Of a stretch of DNA of 7,916 nt, positions 5,574-7,916 are shown one piece after another. The DNA comes from an uncultured Collinsella sp. (GTDB taxonomy: Bacteria > Actinomycetota > Coriobacteriia > Coriobacteriales > Coriobacteriaceae): NCBI GenBank assembly GCA_902388545.1, contig CABMPS010000084.1, positions 1 through 7,916 on the forward strand. Direction: 5' to 3'. The notes beneath the pieces were generated by a model, which did not search any database, was not told where the DNA came from, and worked only from the letters and a program-made list of their open reading frames with translations. Every line of letters starts with the position of its first letter. Within the stretch, counting starts at the first letter, position 1. Made by a program: the position numbers and the translations under genes.

Positions 5574-7916
5574 TTACGCGTGCCAGATCTCGTCGCGGTA
5601 CTCGCGAATGGTGCGGTCGCTCGAGAACCAGCCCGAGGAGGCGGTGTTGAGCAGGGCCTTGCGGTTCCAGGTCTCCTGGTCGCCGTAGCTGTTCGTGAGC
5701 TTCTCCCAGGCGTCGACGTAGCTGCGGAAGTCTGCCATGACCAGATCGGGGTCGTTGTTGTTCATGAGCTCGTTGTAGATGCTCTCGAAGTTGCCCGAAA
5801 GACCCGCAAAGGTGTTGTCCTTGAGCTCTTCCATAACGCGACCCAGACGCTCGCGATCGCCGTTGAGGGTATCCCACGCAAAGTAGCTGTTGGATGCCCA
5901 GAGCTGCTCGACCTCGGGTGCGGTCAGGCCAAAGATGGCCTCGTTCTCGCGGCCGGCCAGGTCGGCGATCTCGATGTTGGCGCCGTCGAGGGTGCCCAGC
6001 GTAATGGCGCCGTTCATCATGAGCTTCATGTTGGACGTGCCCGAGGCCTCCTTGCCGGCCGTGGAGATCTGCTCCGAGATCTCGGCGGCTGGGTAGATGA
6101 GCTGAGCGTTGCTCACACGGAAGTTGGGGATAAAGCAGACCTTCATGACCTCGTTGACGCGGGCGTCGTTGTTGATGACGTCGGCAACGGAGTTGATGAG
6201 GCGGATGGTCTCCTTGGCAAAGGTGTAGCTCGAGGCAGCCTTGCCGCTAAAGATAAAGGTCGTCGGCGTCACGTGGAAGTTGGGATCGGCGATGCGACGG
6301 TTGTAGATGTCCATCACCTTCATGATGTTCATGAGCTGGCGCTTGTAGGCGTGGAAGCGCTTTACCTGGACATCGAAGACGGTGTTGGGGTCGATAACCA
6401 GACCGGTCTCGGCCTTGACGTAGGCGGCCAGGCGCTCCTTGTTAGCGCGCTTGGAGGCACCAACGGCCTTCAGGAACTCGGTGTCGTCCTTAAACTCCTT
6501 GAGTTTCTCAAGCTCAAAGGCGTCTTTGAGCCAGCCATCGCCAATGGCCTCGGTCACGAGCTTGGCGTAGGTGGGGTTGGCCTCGGCAAAGAAGCGACGG
6601 TGCGAGATGCCGTTGGTCTTGTTGTTGAACTTCTCGGGCGTCAGGGCATAGAAGTCCTTGAGCACGATGTTCTTGATGATGTCGGAATGGATCTTGGCCA
6701 CGCCGTTGACGCTGTGGCTGCAGATCACAGACAGGTTGGCCATGCGAATCTCGCCGTCCCACAGGATGGCGGTCTGGCGCAGACGCTCCTGCCAGCCCTC
6801 CTTCGTGGTGTCGAACGACTCGTGCCAACGACGGCTGATCTCGTCGATGATCTGGTACACGCGGGGGAGGAGCTTGGAGAACGTGCCGATAGGCCACTTC
6901 TCCAAGGCCTCGGGCAGGATGGTGTGGTTGGTGTAGCTCACGACCTGCGTCACGATGTTCCAGGCGTCATCCCACTCGAGCTTCTTCTCGTCGATGAGGA
7001 TGCGCATGAGCTCGGGGCCGCACATGGCAGGGTGGGTATCGTTGGTGTGGATGGCTACAAACTGCGGCAGCAGCTCCCAGTTTTCGCCGTGCTCCTTCTC
7101 AAAGGTGTCGAGCAGGCTGTAGATGCCGGCCGAAACAAACAGGTACTCCTGCTTTAGGCGCAGCAGACGGCCGTGCTCGCCGGCGTCGTTGGGGTAGAGG
7201 ATGGCGCTGATGGCCTCGGCCTCGGCGCGCTCGGCATCGGCCAGGGCGTAGTCACCGCGGTTGAAGGCCTCCAGATCGAAGTGCTCCTCGACCGGCTCGG
7301 CGGCCCAGACGCGCAGCTTGTTGACGGTCTCGCCGGCATAGCCCACAACGGGGATATCGTAGGGGACGGCCAGGATGTCCTGCGTGTCCACCGTGCGATA
7401 GAACGTGCGGCCGTCCTCCTCAAAGCCCTCAACGCGGCCACCAAACTTGATGGTCACGGCCTTGTCCTGACGGCGGACCTCCCAGGGATAGCCGTGGGTG
7501 AGCCACTCGTCGGTGGCCTCAACCTGGCTGCCGTTGACGATCTCCTGCTTAAACAGGCCGTAACGGTAGCGCATGCCGTTGCCGTAGCCGGCAATGCCCT
7601 CGGCTGCCATGGAATCCAAGAAGCAAGCGGCCAGACGACCCAGGCCACCGTTGCCCAGGGCCGGATCGGGCTCCTGGTTCTCGATGACGGACAGGTCGAA
7701 GCCCATGTCGTCGAGCGCCTCGGCGACCATGTCGCGCACGCCAAAGTTGAGCAGGTAGTTGTCGAGCAGTCGGCCGATCAAAAACTCGATCGAGAAGTAG
7801 TACACGCGCTTCTTGCCCTCGGCGGTCACACGGGCATCACTCTTGGTGGCAACGGTGCGCGCCTTCTCGGCCACGAGCTTGGCCAGGGCGTTAAAGCGGT
7901 CGAGGTCGCTGGCGGC
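5574..7916 (-). CDS. glgP: Glycogen/maltodextrin phosphorylase (GT35), 5'-truncated by window edge
   Basis: GlgP removes terminal glucose from alpha-1,4-glucan with phosphate, giving glucose-1-phosphate, and uses pyridoxal phosphate. The visible part is 780 residues; the frame is still open at 7916. Numbered from the edge, motifs are YYFSIEFLIGR at 39-49, NGGLGRLAACFLDSMA at 89-104, HTNDTHPAM at 290-298, KTNGISHRRFF at 433-443, VQVKRFHAYKRQLMNI at 516-531, FSGKAASSYTFAK at 556-568 and EASGTSNMKLMMNGA at 623-637. Lys631 of the last motif is the Schiff-base lysine for pyridoxal phosphate. Comparison with E. coli GlgP (lysine 663 of 815) suggests about 30 residues are missing. The GTG at 7874 is an internal Val codon, not a start. 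It ends at TAA. Being in one apparent operon with the synthetic genes suggests co-expression of synthesis and breakdown. GlgP versus MalP substrate preference cannot be settled from sequence. Confidence 0.95.
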   Translation of the reverse strand, partial: AASDLDRFNALAKLVAEKARTVATKSDARVTAEGKKRVYYFSIEFLIGRLLDNYLLNFGVRDMVAEALDDMGFDLSVIENQEPDPALGNGGLGRLAACFLDSMAAEGIAGYGNGMRYRYGLFKQEIVNGSQVEATDEWLTHGYPWEVRRQDKAVTIKFGGRVEGFEEDGRTFYRTVDTQDILAVPYDIPVVGYAGETVNKLRVWAAEPVEEHFDLEAFNRGDYALADAERAEAEAISAILYPNDAGEHGRLLRLKQEYLFVSAGIYSLLDTFEKEHGENWELLPQFVAIHTNDTHPAMCGPELMRILIDEKKLEWDDAWNIVTQVVSYTNHTILPEALEKWPIGTFSKLLPRVYQIIDEISRRWHESFDTTKEGWQERLRQTAILWDGEIRMANLSVICSHSVNGVAKIHSDIIKNIVLKDFYALTPEKFNNKTNGISHRRFFAEANPTYAKLVTEAIGDGWLKDAFELEKLKEFKDDTEFLKAVGASKRANKERLAAYVKAETGLVIDPNTVFDVQVKRFHAYKRQLMNIMKVMDIYNRRIADPNFHVTPTTFIFSGKAASSYTFAKETIRLINSVADVINNDARVNEVMKVCFIPNFRVSNAQLIYPAAEISEQISTAGKEASGTSNMKLMMNGAITLGTLDGANIEIADLAGRENEAIFGLTAPEVEQLWASNSYFAWDTLNGDRERLGRVMEELKDNTFAGLSGNFESIYNELMNNNDPDLVMADFRSYVDAWEKLTNSYGDQETWNRKALLNTASSGWFSSDRTIREYRDEIWHA

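Noticed and set aside
5580..7157. Plus-strand open frame of 525 codons
   Set aside because: It lies fully antisense to glgP, whose motifs are unmistakable. The Val/Leu/Gly/Asp-rich translation is typical of a GC-rich shadow frame.
7872..7874. GTG as start of glgP
   Set aside because: The frame stays open upstream to the window edge with plausible phosphorylase N-terminal sequence (DLDRFNALAKLV), so this is an internal Val and the gene is cut by the window.

Overview
The window is a high-GC stretch in which every supportable gene reads on the minus strand. In transcription order it holds glgP (glycogen phosphorylase, 5' end beyond position 7916), glgC (ADP-glucose pyrophosphorylase), glgD (its diverged paralogous subunit), glgA (glycogen synthase) and the start of a GH13 alpha-glucan hydrolase that runs off the window at position 1. 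No plus-strand gene, RNA gene, mobile element or CRISPR array was seen. The long plus-strand open frames are antisense shadows of these GC-rich genes.

A paired GlgC/GlgD is typical of Firmicutes. Together with the GC-rich codon use, the Ala/Lys-rich tail and the gene order, it points to a gut actinobacterium of the Coriobacteriia (Collinsella-like). That placement is inferred from general knowledge, not from a search.

Layout: glgP (5574-7916, partial) is followed by a 105-nt gap and glgC (4320-5468), which has a strong Shine-Dalgarno. glgD (3188-4315) starts 4 nt after the glgC stop and is probably translationally coupled to it. A 90-nt gap with a near-perfect 12-bp hairpin separates glgD from glgA (773-3097). 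A GC-rich hairpin (710-736) follows glgA, then an AT-richer region with an imperfect palindrome and a -10-like box (about 610-650), then the amylase-family gene (1-555, partial).

Working together: GlgC/GlgD make ADP-glucose from glucose-1-phosphate and ATP, GlgA adds the glucose to alpha-1,4 chains, and GlgP removes it as glucose-1-phosphate. The last gene probably hydrolyses alpha-glucans or maltodextrins and looks separately controlled. No branching enzyme (glgB) is in the window.

The most unusual item is GlgA. After a complete GT5 catalytic region it continues for about 280 residues as a low-complexity Ala/Lys/Thr/Glu/Pro tail resembling histone H1 or the tails of actinobacterial HU proteins. 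This could be a nucleic-acid-, glycogen- or polyanion-binding extension of a metabolic enzyme. The rest of the window is a conventional glycogen operon.
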